From positions 124,001 to 188,000 of the forward strand of contig JAMWBK010000012.1 in assembly GCA_029953675.1 (NCBI GenBank): a stretch of DNA of 64,000 nucleotides, given 5' to 3'. Position numbers and translations under genes: made by a program. Below are positions 32,337 to 43,061 of this stretch, piece by piece. Origin of the DNA: Rhodosorus marinus. Its lineage: Eukaryota > Rhodophyta > Stylonematophyceae > Stylonematales > Stylonemataceae. Under the pieces are notes generated by a model that did no database searches, was not told where the DNA came from, and saw only the letters and a program-made list of their open reading frames with translations. Each line of letters opens with the position of its first letter. The first letter of the stretch is position 1.

Positions 32337-33299
32337 ATGGTTGGGCTTTCCCCACCCATTCCGGCGGACGGAGCCGTTCTCTCAGCGCGTGTGGAGCTCA
32401 GCGTGGGCGGGTTTAGTACCGCGGCCACCCTCACGGACTGCGCTGACGAGTGGGCCCATGGGATCTGCTCGAAACTGACGAGTCTTCTTGTGACTGCTTC
32501 CCAGGAACACCGCCTGCTCCTGCTGATCGCCTATTTGGAGCGCTTCTCCGCCTCCGCGCCTGCCCCATACCCCCCGGTGCCCGTCCCCGCGGATCCGCAC
32601 GGTACAGCGGGGCCTGCCTCCACCCGACCCGAGCGCTCCGCTCCGGTCATTCCTGATTCCGACTGGCCTACCCCTATTCAAGGACAGACGCCTCCTGGGC
32701 CCGCGTCGGGCCCGAATCCTGCTCCCTCCAGTGCCCCACGTGCGACCTATTCGCAGGTCCTGCGCAGGGGCTCTTCTGAACAACGCACGACGGCAATGGT
32801 GCGTATGATGCCACAACACATCCCTATTGACTCTTCTCGCCAACTATCTCCGTTCCACTTTGTTTGGATGACGAACGTGCGTCCCCAGACCCCCTCTCGT
32901 GGTCGGGGCCGCGCGCCCGTCCACTACCGCGATTTTCGCGACACCATGGCTTCCTCACTTGGGGTCGCCCTGTCTGAATTCCTATATGTGGACTTCACGG
33001 GCCCTCATGCCTGTTTTCTTGTTACTGACTCGGCTTACCAGTTCCTTCAATCCCTTGTAACCACCCCCGCGCCCCAGCACTCTGCTCTGGCCAACATGAT
33101 ACTGACTCGTCCTCATGTCTCTTTGTTTGTCGAGTTCGATCGTTTTGACGCCGGCTGGGTTCCTCCGTCGGCCTTGCAAAACCTGGATGCCTCGCAGGCT
33201 TCGGTTGTCGCGCTACACACTCATGCGGCGCGGCTCTCGCGCATACAGGCGAGCCTCTTCGCGCGTTTTCCTCCCGCGGGGTCCTCCGCACCGCGCTAG
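32337..33299 (+). CDS. B2 ORF1 (320 aa), retrotransposon ORF1 protein
   Basis: The start MVGLSPPIPADGAV matches the family A ORF1 start MVGISP. The region 20-75 (STAATLTDCADE...KLTSLLVTAS) parallels SEVDLEGASGTQ...LISAVTSLITAAS of family A. A Pro/Ala-rich linker follows, then the shared block FHFVWMTNVRPQT...HYRDFRDTMASSLG and a C-terminal helix region (RLSRIQASLFARF). It stops at 33297-33299, whereas family A continues about 100 residues further. The missing part is found in the -1 frame. The role is inferred as an RNA-binding or RNP partner. Confidence 0.75.
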   Translation: MVGLSPPIPADGAVLSARVELSVGGFSTAATLTDCADEWAHGICSKLTSLLVTASQEHRLLLLIAYLERFSASAPAPYPPVPVPADPHGTAGPASTRPERSAPVIPDSDWPTPIQGQTPPGPASGPNPAPSSAPRATYSQVLRRGSSEQRTTAMVRMMPQHIPIDSSRQLSPFHFVWMTNVRPQTPSRGRGRAPVHYRDFRDTMASSLGVALSEFLYVDFTGPHACFLVTDSAYQFLQSLVTTPAPQHSALANMILTRPHVSLFVEFDRFDAGWVPPSALQNLDASQASVVALHTHAARLSRIQASLFARFPPAGSSAPR

Positions 33300-33634
33300 A
33301 GGCCTTCCTCTCCACTGAGGCCACCCTGCTGGAAGCCCACCCTGCGTTTGACCTTCTGCCGCCGACTCTTGAGCACCCTTCCTCCCCTCGCCCTGTCTCC
33401 GAGGCTCGTGACACCGACATGGCAGGAGCACCATCGGCCTCTCCGAATCCGCTGGCTCTGGACACCCTCAGTCAAGACTCCGCTGCTGAAAACCCTGTGT
33501 CTACTTTCTTCAGGTCTTTTAGTTCCTTCGTGCGCCCCCCACGTAAGCGTCGTGCGGCTCCTGAGCCTCCCTCCGAGGCACCTCCTCCGGATATTCGATC
33601 TGCCTTCCCGACTGAGGGGAGGCCCGATGTCTGA
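33281..33634 (+). CDS. B2 ORF1 -1 frame extension (117 codons)
   Basis: Starting at the last G of GCG-GGG-TCC, the -1 frame reads VLRTALEAFLSTEATLLEAH...RPPRKRRAAPEPPSEAPPPD and ends PDV-stop. It aligns with the position and helix/Arg-rich character of the family A ORF1 C-terminus. The stop TGA overlaps the ORF2 start in ATGTCTGA (33627-33634). Expression by -1 slippage at GGGG (33278-33281) is inferred. Confidence 0.5.
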   Translation, partial: VLRTALEAFLSTEATLLEAHPAFDLLPPTLEHPSSPRPVSEARDTDMAGAPSASPNPLALDTLSQDSAAENPVSTFFRSFSSFVRPPRKRRAAPEPPSEAPPPDIRSAFPTEGRPDV

Positions 33635-35454
33635 GTCTTCCTCCTCCGCGTGCGTGTCGTCCCGGTTACCCCTGTTTACCAGTGACCGCTCAGCCTGGCA
33701 TGAGCGTGTTCTCTCGTGGTTTTCGCACCTTGTCGCCTCCTACCCGGACGGTTCCCTTCCCCTTTGTCGTCAGAGCACGGCCGCACGGCTCCCTCGTCGA
33801 CTTCATAAGCCCCTAGGATTGGTGTTGGATTTTCTCTGGCAGCAGGTCGCCGCGAACCCTCACTGCTCTCTTCGCTGGGAACTCTTGTTCTTTTTTCCCC
33901 GCCTCGTGCTCACCTCCTCTACCGTCCCCCTCAACCCACATCCTCGCCGGGTCCACCCTCGCCGAAAACTGCAAATGTTCCTTTCCGGCGACTTTGAGGA
34001 CCTCGAACGTCTTTATTTCGCTTCTCTCTCTTCCTTTTCTCCTAGTGCTCCCTCGGCTTTTAGGTCTTCTCGACAGAATCGGGCGCGTCACGCGGTGGCA
34101 GGCGGTGATCTGCGGCGGGCAGCCGGGATCCTCCAGCAGCGGCAACCTGTGGTTCCATACTCCGATGATCTTTCTTCACCGCTCCGTTTGCTCTTTCCCT
34201 CGGAAGGCTCCCCTTGGGACTCCTCGTTTGAATCAGTGTTGGAAGAGTACCGCGCCGCGCCACATCCCAGTGCGCGGTTAGTGGTCAATCTGGAGGCGGT
34301 GCGTGAGTTGGTTCATGATGCTCCGAAGGGCCGTTCCCCAGGGCCCTCGGGGCTGCGGGTGGAATATCTCCGCTTCTTAAGTGATGAAGGTTTGAAGGCG
34401 TTGGCGTGGGTGGTCGAAGCGCTTGTGAATGGTGATCCCCTGTGTGAGTGTGCGTGGTTCTTGGTCGGGCGTTCTCAGTTGTGTCTGCTTTCGAAGCCCG
34501 GCCACACGGCCTCGAGCCCTGCTATTCGCCCTATTGGCCTGGTTGAGGTGGTCCGCAAATTGGCGGCGCGATGGTTAGTGAAAATCCTGGTTCCCGAATC
34601 CCGCCGTTTCTTTGGGCACGTGCAGTTAGGCGTGGGCTATGGTGGTGGCTGTGAGTTGTTGTCTGTTTTACTCCGTTCGGAAATGGCGTACTCCCCAGAT
34701 TCTGGGCTCCTCTCTGTAGATTTTACCAATGCGTTCAACCGCGTCTCTCGTCCGGCTCTCATGCACGTGGTGCGCGAAGTCTTCCCTGTAGGCTTTCCCT
34801 TTGTTAGTAGACTTTATTCTCCGCTTGGTCGTGGGGCTACCTATGACACCCTTGGCGCTTCCTCACACACGTTTGCGGCGCGCACAGGGGTACAACAGGG
34901 TGATCCCTTGTCCCCTTTCCTACATGCCTGTGGACTACAACTCGTCTTGCTTTGTCTTCGCTCCGAATTCCCGCAGGTTCACGGTGTACGGTTGCATACC
35001 ACGACGACGTGTGCCTCCTGGGGCCCCCTGATACTCTAGCACTCGCTTATGATCGTCTCCGCTCCTTGGCTTCGCGGGTTGACCTGGAGGTTAATCATCA
35101 CAAATCGTTCTACTGGGGAGGTGTAGCTGCACAAGAGCAGCAGGTACCTGCGTCGTTCCAGGATATTTGGAGACCGGATGGTTTTGCCCAGCATGAGACG
35201 CCGCAAAGAGATCAAATACGCGGGGGCTTTGTCTTCCCCTGGTGTTCGTGCTTCGGCATTAGCACATCGCTTGGTACCCCTGATCATTGAGTGCTTTGGG
35301 TTCATGGACTCTGTTGGTTCTCGCTGGCTTCGGGAGTTGTTCCGCGAACGCCCTGACCGTCTTCAATCGTTGTTTACCCGCTTAAGTTTCCTGCTGTGGC
35401 GCATGAATGCCGCTTTGATGTTGGAGGCGCGAGTACTTCGCCGCGCTTAGTCTT
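33627..35454 (+). pseudogene. B2 ORF2, frameshifted and internally deleted
   Basis: The start MSESSSSACV is at 33627. The frame is open through the N-terminal region, RPIGLVEVVRKLAARWL, motif A (VDFTNAFNRV) and motif B (TGVQQGDPLSPF). It is broken by a 5-base insertion (ACGGT) near 34979, directly before motif C, and then by the 1.3-kb deletion near 35183. The last residues (LILEAR-type tail, ...LRRA-stop) are at 35184-35450. Confidence 0.8.
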
Positions 35455-35622
35455 TTTTTCCCCTCGGGGTTTTTTTTTCAGCCTCCGATTAAACCATTCG
35501 TTCGATCTGCGGCGGGCAGCCGGGATCCTCCAGCAGCGGCAACCTGTGGTTCCATACTCCGATGATCTTTCTTCACCGCTCCGTTTGCTCTTCCCCTCGG
35601 AAGGCTCTCCTTGGGACTCCTC

Positions 35623-35658
35623 GTTTGAATCGAACGAATGGTTTAATCGGTTTGAATC
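35623..35658 (-). mobile_element. 18-bp in-frame micro-insertion of the family B terminus
   Basis: GTTTGAATC-GAACGAATGGTTTAATCG-GTTTGAATC is seen here; the empty site is in B2 (34229-34237). With the duplicate it adds 27 bases, so the reading frame is kept and gains nine residues (NEWFNRFES context). Confidence 0.9.
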
Positions 35659-36000
35659 AGTGTTGGAAGAGTACCGCGCCGCATCACATCCCAGTGCGCG
35701 GTTAGTGGTCAATCTGGAGCCGGTACGTGAGTTGGTTCATGATGCTCCGAAGGGCCGTTCTCCAGGGCCCTCGGGGCTGCGGGTGGAATATCTCCGTTTC
35801 CTAAGTGATGAAGGTTTGAAGGCGTTGGCGTTGGTGGTCGAAGCGCTTGTGAATGGTGATCCCCTGTGTGAGTGTGCGTGGTTCTTGGTCGGGCGTTCGC
35901 AGTTGTGTCTGCTTTCGAAGCCCGGTCACACGGCCTCGAGCCCTGCTATTCGCCCTATTGGCCTGGTTGAGGTGGTCCGCAAATTGGCGGCGCGGTGGTT

Positions 36001-36073
36001 AGTGAAAATCCTCGAAGATAGCAACTCTTGAAGATAGCTTCAGGCTATGCTAGTAAAGTCCAGTGAAAATCCT
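36001..36073 (+). mobile_element. 49-bp family A terminus inserted in B1 ORF2
   Basis: AGTGAAAATCCT at 36001-36012 and 36062-36073 flanks CGAAGATAGC...CTTCAGGCTATGCTAGTAAAGTCC. The insert includes a local repeat (GAAGATAGC twice). The empty site is at 34576 in B2. Confidence 0.9.
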
Positions 36074-39000
36074 GGTTCCCGAATCCCGCCGTTTCTTTGG
36101 GCACGTGCAGTTAGGCGTGGGCTATGGTGGTGGCTGTGAGTTGTTGTCTGTTTTACTCCGTTCGGAAATGGCGTACTCCCCAGATTCTGGGCTCCTCTCT
36201 GTAGATTTTACCAATGCGTTCAACCGCGTCTCTCGTCCGGCTCTCATGCACGTGGTGCGCGAAGTCTTCCCTGTAGGCTTTCCCTTTGTTAGTAGACTTT
36301 ATTCTCCGCTTGGTCGTGGGGCTACCTATGACACCCTTGGCGCTTCCTCACACACGTTTGCGGCGCGAACAGGGGTACAACAGGGTGATCCCTTGTCTCC
36401 TTTCCTACATGCCTGTGGACTACAACTAGTCTTGCTTTGTCTTCGCTCGGAATTCCCGCAGGTTCGTACGGTTGCATACCACGACGACGTGTGCCTCCTG
36501 GGCCCCCCCGATACTCTAGCGCTCGCCTATGATCGTCTACGCTCCTTGGCTTCGCGGGTCGACTTGGAGGTTAATCATCACAAATCGTTCTACTGGGGAG
36601 GTGTAGCTGCACAAGAGCAGCAGGTACCTGCGTCGTTCCAGGATATTTGGAGACCGGATGGTTTTGTCCACTTAGGCATCCCCTACGGGTCGCCGTCCTT
36701 CGTTGAAGGCGAGTTGCTGCAGCTCCTCGGTAAGCACAGACAGCTGGTTGCAGAGCTTCGACGGCTACCTCCGGGCTTCCTCCAGTGCTCGTTGTTGTTG
36801 TTTCGGTATTGTTGCAGTCAGCGGTTAACCTATTGGCTCCGTTCACTTCCAACTCATTGGGGCCGGTGGTTGGGCCACTCGTGCGGATGCTGAAAGTTTC
36901 CGTGACCTTGGGTATTTTCTCGATGAGGAGCTGAGCGCTCTGTCGCGACCCACCTGTGATGTTGTGCGCGCCCAGGTAGGCCTCCCATTGCGATTGGGGG
37001 GACTGCGACTCTGCAACCGTGTTGTGGTCCAACCCGCAGCCGCAGTAGGGTCCTGGGGAACCGCACTTCCCACTTTGAGCAGTTTGGGTATCTCGAAGTT
37101 CCGCAATTTGATGGCGAGCCTCTCGCGGGGTGTCTTGCTTCCCAGCGTACCGGAAAGCGCCCAAGACTTGTTTCTGGAGCTCCAAACCGCCCTGAATTCC
37201 TGTCCTAGTCTCCCCGAACCCGTTCAACGCCGTCTTCTTGACTGGCGAGCTGTAATTGACCGTTCTCGAGGCTCCGCACCGGGGATTCGTCCTCCGCCTG
37301 AACCTGTTCTAGTGGAGATTGACCCAGTGGTTGCCGCAGAAGAAGAAGTTCCAGTTGATCCTCCTGATGATTCCCAGCGCGCTGGGAGCCGAGCTCAAGC
37401 ACGCACGGATGCGCTGCAAAATATCCTTTCTTGGGACTTGCACCGTGCTGCATATGGCCGACTCCTCGCGCAGATGGTCTCATCTTCTCGCGCTCGCGCC
37501 CGCCTACGTAGTCTTGGAGGGTGTATTAGCTCTCAGTGGCTCATGACCGTACCAGCCTTTCCGCCACTCACACTGTCGGATTTCGACGTGCGTACTTCAC
37601 TGCGCTTATACCTCGGCTTACATCAGCCCCCCTGGCCGTACGAGATGGGTTCGTCGTGCCCGCTCTGCTCTCAGACTGAAGACAACGCAGATTTTGGCGC
37701 CCACCTGCTCGCTAGTTGTCCGGCGGTGAAAGGTGCTCGAACCCGCCGCCATACACGGATCTTGAACCTGTTATACCGAGAACTTCGGTCTATAGTCCGG
37801 CAAGCCGGTCTGGAAATCGAACGTGAGAAACCTTTTCCCGTCGCGGACTTTCAAAATGATGAACGTCGTGTAGCGGAGCTGGTGATCACCTGTGACGACA
37901 GCCGCCGTACCACATACGTTGATCTTGCTGTTTCTAATCCTCAAGCTAGTCGTTATCTCCCGGCTGCGGGGGAGCGCCGTGGATCTGCCGCCGCCAGTAT
38001 GAGACGCCGCAAAAAGAGATCAAATACGCGGGGGCTTTGTCTTCCCCTGGTGTTCGTGCTTCGGCACTAGCACATCGCTTGGTACCCCTGATCATTGAGT
38101 GCTTTGGGTTCATGGACTCTGTTGGTTCTAGCTGGCTTCGGGAGTTGTTCCGCGAACGCCCTGACCGTCTTCAATCGTTGTTTACCCGCTTAAGTTTCCT
38201 GCTGTGGCGCATGAATGCCGCTTTGGTGTTGGAGGCGCGAGTTCTTCGCCGCACTTAATCTTTTTTTCCCTTCGGGGTTTTTTCTTTCAGCCTCCGATTA
38301 AACCATTCGTTCGCTGTTTCTCCGGGAGAGAGGAAAGTGCCGGAAAAACGGTCGAACCCGAAATGCAGTACGACCTGGGGTTGAGAACGCAACCAGCGGG
38401 CGCTATCAGGCCACTGCTCGGTAGGCTTCTCCAGCAGGGCCTGCAGGTACGTGGCCGCGGTCGACGTGACCACAAAAAGGACATCGCGACCCTCATAATT
38501 TGCGAAAATGAAATCTTCGCGGCTACACGCCAAATACTCCGCAAAAGTATCCCGAAAATCTCGCATGGACGGGACCTGGCCCCGTGTAGTCTGCGGCCGG
38601 ACGTTGCGCACCCAGAGGAATTGCAAAGTAGTCGACGCAGGTCCGCCCTGCTGCTCGTGAGAGGGCAAAAATCTTAACATAGCCGCCGTCTGTGCGGCTG
38701 TGGTACCCTTCCGCAAAACTGAGACGTAAGACGGGGCCCCCTTGGGACCACCGCGTGCCTCCGCCTTGGCTTGGTGCTGTCGCCCACCTGAGGGCTGGCC
38801 CAGGACGGGAAAGTCCGCTCCCGCTGAGGGAGCGGACTTTATTTGCCAATTACGAAGGTCGGGATGTTCTCTTCCTGGTCACAGCGAACGCGGCAAAGTA
38901 CCTGCAGGCCCTGCTTGCGAAACCTACCGAGCAGTGGCCTGAGAGCGCCCGCTGGTTGCGTTCTCAACCCCAGGTCGTACTGCATTTCGGGTTCGACCGT

Positions 39001-39963
39001 TTTTCGGGCACTTTCCTCTTTCCCGGAGCAACAGCAGGGCTCTCTGAGCACAACACCAACGTGAAAGTAGAAGCCATCCATTGGCTTCGCATTCATCGCA
39101 TGGAGCGGATACTTTTGGAGCGTTTCGCGTCGGGTCCACGCCATCTGCGCGCAGCGGCCTCTACCTTTTTCGACCGGGAGAGGCACCTTGTGCTGACCTC
39201 GAGTCACAAGCCAGAGCTCCGGAATTTGGGAGTACTAGAGGGCTTCGCTCCCAGCACCACTTCAAGTGCGAGTGGCGAGGAAGGGGAGCCGAAGGGCATG
39301 TCGGTGGAGAACGCCCTTATTAATTTGTTCCGAACGAATGGTTTAATCGGAGGCTGAAATAAAAAACCCCGAAGGGAAAAAAAGACTAAGTGCGGCGAAG
39401 AACTCGCGCCTCCAACATCAAAGCGGCATTCATGCGCCACAGCAGGAAACTTAAGCGGGTAAACAACGATTGAAGACGGTCAGGGCGTTCGCGGAACAAC
39501 TCCCGAAACCAGCGAGAACCAACAGAGTCCATGAACCCAAAGCACTCAATGATCAGGGGTACCAAGCGATGTGCTAGTGCCGAAGCACGAACACCAGGGG
39601 AAGACAAAGCCCCCGCGTATTTGATCTCTTTTTGCGGCGTCTCATACTGGCGGCGGCAGATCCACGGCGCTCCCCCGCAGCCGGGAGATAACGACTAGCT
39701 TGAGGATTAGAAACAGCAAGATCAACGTATGTGGTACGGCGGCTGTCGTCACAGGTGATCACCAGGTCGGCTACACGACGTTCATCATTTTGAAAGTCCG
39801 CGACGGGTAAAGGTTTCTCACGTTCGATTTCCAGACCGGCTTGCCGGACTATAGGCCGAAGTTCCCGGTATAACTGGACTTTACTGGACTTTACTGGACT
39901 TTACTGGACTTTACTGGACTTTACTAGCATAGCCTGAAGCGCTACGCAAGGCGTGAAGATGAA

Positions 39964-42900
39964 CTAATAACTAGGGAGGGAAGCATGCAACCCCAGGCGC
40001 CGATGGCGCGCCTCGGAAAGCATGTCGCTGGAATATCGCCAAAGGGAGACACTTAAACGCCTCAAGAGCGCCAAATATTCAGTAGCATGCTCAGCAAAAC
40101 ATTTCCGCAACCACTCTAAACCCGACTTATCCACGTGACCAAAGCTTTCCACAATGAATGGCTGGAACCGGTGAGAGCGACCCTCAGCGCAAGGCAGACT
40201 GGCCATGCTCTCAGCATACCGTCGTTCCTTAACTCTTCGAAGGGCTGAAGCCGCGGCCCCCCGGCGGCGGGCGGCTGCGGTGAGGTGGGCGCTGGCCACG
40301 GGGCAGGTAATCGCAAGGTCCACATATGTTGAGCGTCTGGCAGCAGCGTCGGAGACGAGGAGATCGGCTATACAACGGGGCGGTGCAGAGTCCGAGATGG
40401 ATCTGGGCAGTTCCGACTCAACCTCAACCGTATGCCCTATCCGAGTCAAAAATTCGCTGAGGATGTACTTGAGGCGAGTGTGACGCCTCGTACGGAGACC
40501 TCGCAACAGTCCGCAGGAACCCAGGAAGTGGTAGCCACAAGCGTCAATCCGGCTCTCACATCCCTGACAGAAAGACGGCCGATTAGAGTGCCACGGAGCC
40601 TGTGGCAAACCGAGATAGATGCGTGCGGCAGAACGGAACTGGAAAGCATCGAGACGATGACTCAATGACGACGGTAGAGTGGTTAACCACAAGTGCGAGA
40701 GGTGGCCTCCCATGCCGCGGAGACGAGCGGCAGTGGTAGGCGGCGTGAGAGGAGAATTGAGCATGACTGTGTGAGCGGCACTGTGTTGGCCCCAGGTGAG
40801 GCTATGTTGAATCACATCAGTGCGGGAGCTCCACAATCGGCTCAAACCCGGGTAGTCTGCAACAGGGGACCCGGGGCTAGCCTCTCCGTCATCGGCAAGA
40901 ACTCGGTCGAGGGGACAATCCTCAATCGCTTCAGCTCGTCCCCATAACAGCTCCCTCCAGGAACGAAAGCGGGACCGATTTGCGTCCGGCACGGCGTTGC
41001 ACCTCCTGAACGCGTGTTGAAGACCATCATAAATTGTCAAAAGCGGGGGCGGCAGGGTCACTGGATCCTCGTTGGTCAAAGCTCGAGCCAAGAGGCAGGC
41101 ACTTCGCATCCGGAAGGTCACCAACGTTCGCAGCGCGGTAGCCCAGGAGGCAACCGCCGCTGGCGAGCATACCAGCCCACGGTCTGCGACGCCGAATCCC
41201 CTAATCGCAACGGTAGAGCGATCTGTGCACGAATAAAGTCCCTGTCGGGAGCAGCTTCAAGATCGAGGGGCTCATCCAAGAGCGTTCCCCAGTGTTGCAG
41301 GGTCATTTCGTCGGCTTTAGCCGCGATCCACGAGCCCCAAGCTGGAGGCAGGCTGCGCAACCAGTAGTTGAGTCTGGGACCGGCACAAAAGCGGGAAAGC
41401 AAGCAGGCCGATTGCAGCATGCTGTCGGGTAGGTGCTCAATGGCGTCGGTGAGTTGCTTGTGCCGTGCCAAAACTCGCTCGCAGGATGCTTGGACAAAGT
41501 TGTCAGTCCCCAATCCGACGCCGTGGTGTTCGAACCCTTCACGTTCGCTGATTAGTCGCAGAGTGGGTGGCAGAGAGTTCAGCGACACGTCCCTCGGGGA
41601 GAAAGCGACATTTTTCTGTTTCCACAGTCAAACCGACGCGACGTGCAATCGCTTCGATCGCGGTCAGTCCCCTAGCCAGGGTGTCAGGGGTGCCCAGCAA
41701 TGTTACGTCATCGTGGTACGCGCAGATTCGAAGATCCGAGACCTCAGTCGAAAGACGTAAAAGTACGAGCTGTAGGGCACAGGCATGAAGAAGAGGTCCG
41801 CAAGGGTCGCCTTGTTGGACGCCAGTATGTGCTTGAAAACAGTGCCCTCCGTTGTCAAGTAGGGGAGGCTCTCCCCTCCGTAAATACCCGATAGAAACGG
41901 CCACGCCTCCGGAAACACACGTCGGAGCACCTCTAGCGCATGCGTCCGCGACACGCTGTTGAATGCGTTCCGGAAATCAACCACCAAGACTCCCCACTCC
42001 GGCCTACTGGCGCGTTCTAGCTCGATCCCATGGGTGATCAGTTCGCAACCCCAGAAAATCCCACCCCTACTTGCAAGGGCGCCATAAAAGCTGTGACGCG
42101 CTGGCGAAGGCGCTGGCATAGCCACCTCCCGGCTAACTTCCGTAGGCTCTCCACCATCCCGATCGGCCGGAGACTCGGGTGGGCCGGCTGGTGGTCAGGT
42201 TTCGTGAGCAAGCAAAGCTGTGCCTGCCGGAGATGTTCCCATGGCGCGGACGCACCCGATACGCCCTGGAACAACTTGTTAAGGATCCTCAGAAGCGCGC
42301 TCTGGCCAGGCTGGCTCAGGGCCTGCAATAGCTCTGTTCTTAGTCCGGAGGGTCCAGGACAGCGTCCCCGACGCGAGGTACGAAGCAAATCCTCCAGGTC
42401 AGACTCACTGAGCGTCAGATCGATGCGAAACCTGGCCAACTCCGGACGGTCCAAGAATACCTCGAATTCAGGGGACAAATCCACGTCGGACTCAGGGAAC
42501 AAAGACGACACCGTCTGGGCGAGACTATCATCGTAGGGGAGGACAGGCGCCTGGCCCTCCAAAACCCGCGCCGCTCGACTTAAATCGCCCACTGCTACCA
42601 ATTTCTGTACTCGAGCTGGCACGGGCGACACTGTGCCATGCCGAGTCCGACGGGCGGATGGTGCTGACGACGCCAAATAGCTGCGCTGTAGTACTTCGAA
42701 GTCTCCCTTCAAGAACAGGGCCAGTCGGTCTCGTACTCGCCATCTGCGCTCCGATGTGTGAATGGGGGCCAGAATCATGCGCGGCATGACCCCCAGAAAA
42801 ACCCAAATGACTGTGTCCCGAATGTTGCGAGCCAGGCTCGTGAAGATGAAATCGAGAATGGTTCCAGCTACCAGAAGGTCTCCACGAGGAAGGACGACTG

Positions 42901-43030
42901 GGGGAATGCCCCCACGGAGGGGAAGCGAGCCTCCTTCCAAAGAAATCCACCGCCGGAGCCAACTCCGAAAACGCGTACGCCAAATGCCCCAGTCTCCGCC
43001 CTCCTTCAGGACATAAGACTGTAGATCCAT
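39964..43030 (-). pseudogene. A8 ORF2, frameshifted
   Basis: It has the same domain order as A4 ORF2. Single-base losses occur near 42052 (CCCCAG for CCCCCAG), 41837 and 41199. It also shares with A4 a shift at the C run near 41596-41599, although the run lengths differ (4 against 7). Motif C is AYHDDV. The knuckle (CQGC) lies near 40560 and the endonuclease near 40330-40390. Confidence 0.85.
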
Positions 43031-43031
43031 A

Positions 43032-43049
43032 GGCTGCGACCTCGCAGCC
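43032..43049 (-). promoter_or_regulatory. Hairpin upstream of ORF2 start (A8)
   Basis: GGCTGCG-AGGT-CGCAGCC, one base before the ATG at 43030; same as in A4. Confidence 0.55.
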
Positions 43050-43061
43050 GTGCCTGGAGCG

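Larger units (their letters stand above)
32080..35504 (+). mobile_element. B2: family B element nested in B1, with an internal deletion
   Basis: The 5' end is at AACCGCGAGAGTTTTCGGTTTCGTG and the 3' end at ...CCATTCGTTC. The target overlap is only GA. Near 35183 the sequence jumps from the RT thumb (DIWRPDGFA) to the region after the endonuclease (SMRRRKEIKYAG), losing about 1.3 kb with the knuckle and nuclease. It could only have been mobilised in trans. Confidence 0.85.
35505..38258 (+). pseudogene. B1 ORF2, main part
   Basis: It covers the segment after B2: DLRRAAGILQQRQP, motif A (VDFTNAFNRV), motif B (TGVQQGDPLSPF), motif C (VAYHDDVCLLG) and thumb. The knuckle is CPLCSQTEDNADFGAH...C near 37658-37720. 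The endonuclease is RRVAELVITCDDSRRTTYVD near 37865-37924, with Asp replaced by Glu in VAEL. Frameshifts lie near 36001-36061 (insertion), 36876 and 37993. Confidence 0.8.
29993..38312 (+). mobile_element. B1: family B element inserted in A6 ORF1, itself split by B2
   Basis: The target duplication GCTGTTTCTC flanks it exactly. Left part 29993-32079: leader, ORF1, start of ORF2. Right part 35505-38312: rest of ORF2 and 3' end (...CCATTCGTTC). Removing 32080-35504 restores the sequence GGCAGGCGGTGATCTGCGG found in B2 and B5, which shows B2 is a later insertion. B1 is damaged: ORF2 has frameshifts near 36876 (one additional G) and 37993 (AA), and carries two short insertions (35632-35649, 36013-36061). 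Confidence 0.9.
24125..38829 (-). mobile_element. A6: family A element, minus strand, interrupted by C2 and by the B1/B2 nest
   Basis: The parts are 24125-24385 (3' UTR and ORF2 end), 26592-29992 (most of ORF2 and the ORF1 end) and 38323-38829 (middle of ORF1). B1 entered ORF1 with the perfect duplication GCTGTTTCTC (29983-29992 and 38313-38322). C2 entered the end of ORF2 at CACGTGACC. At 38829 the element stops and a plus-strand copy (A7) begins, across the palindromic junction AAGTCCGCTCCC-GCTGA-GGGAGCGGACTT. Confidence 0.85.

Noticed and set aside
29993-38312. Tandem array of three independent family B insertions
   Set aside because: The outer parts join perfectly when 32080-35504 is removed and share one target duplication, so this is one element with a second nested inside.
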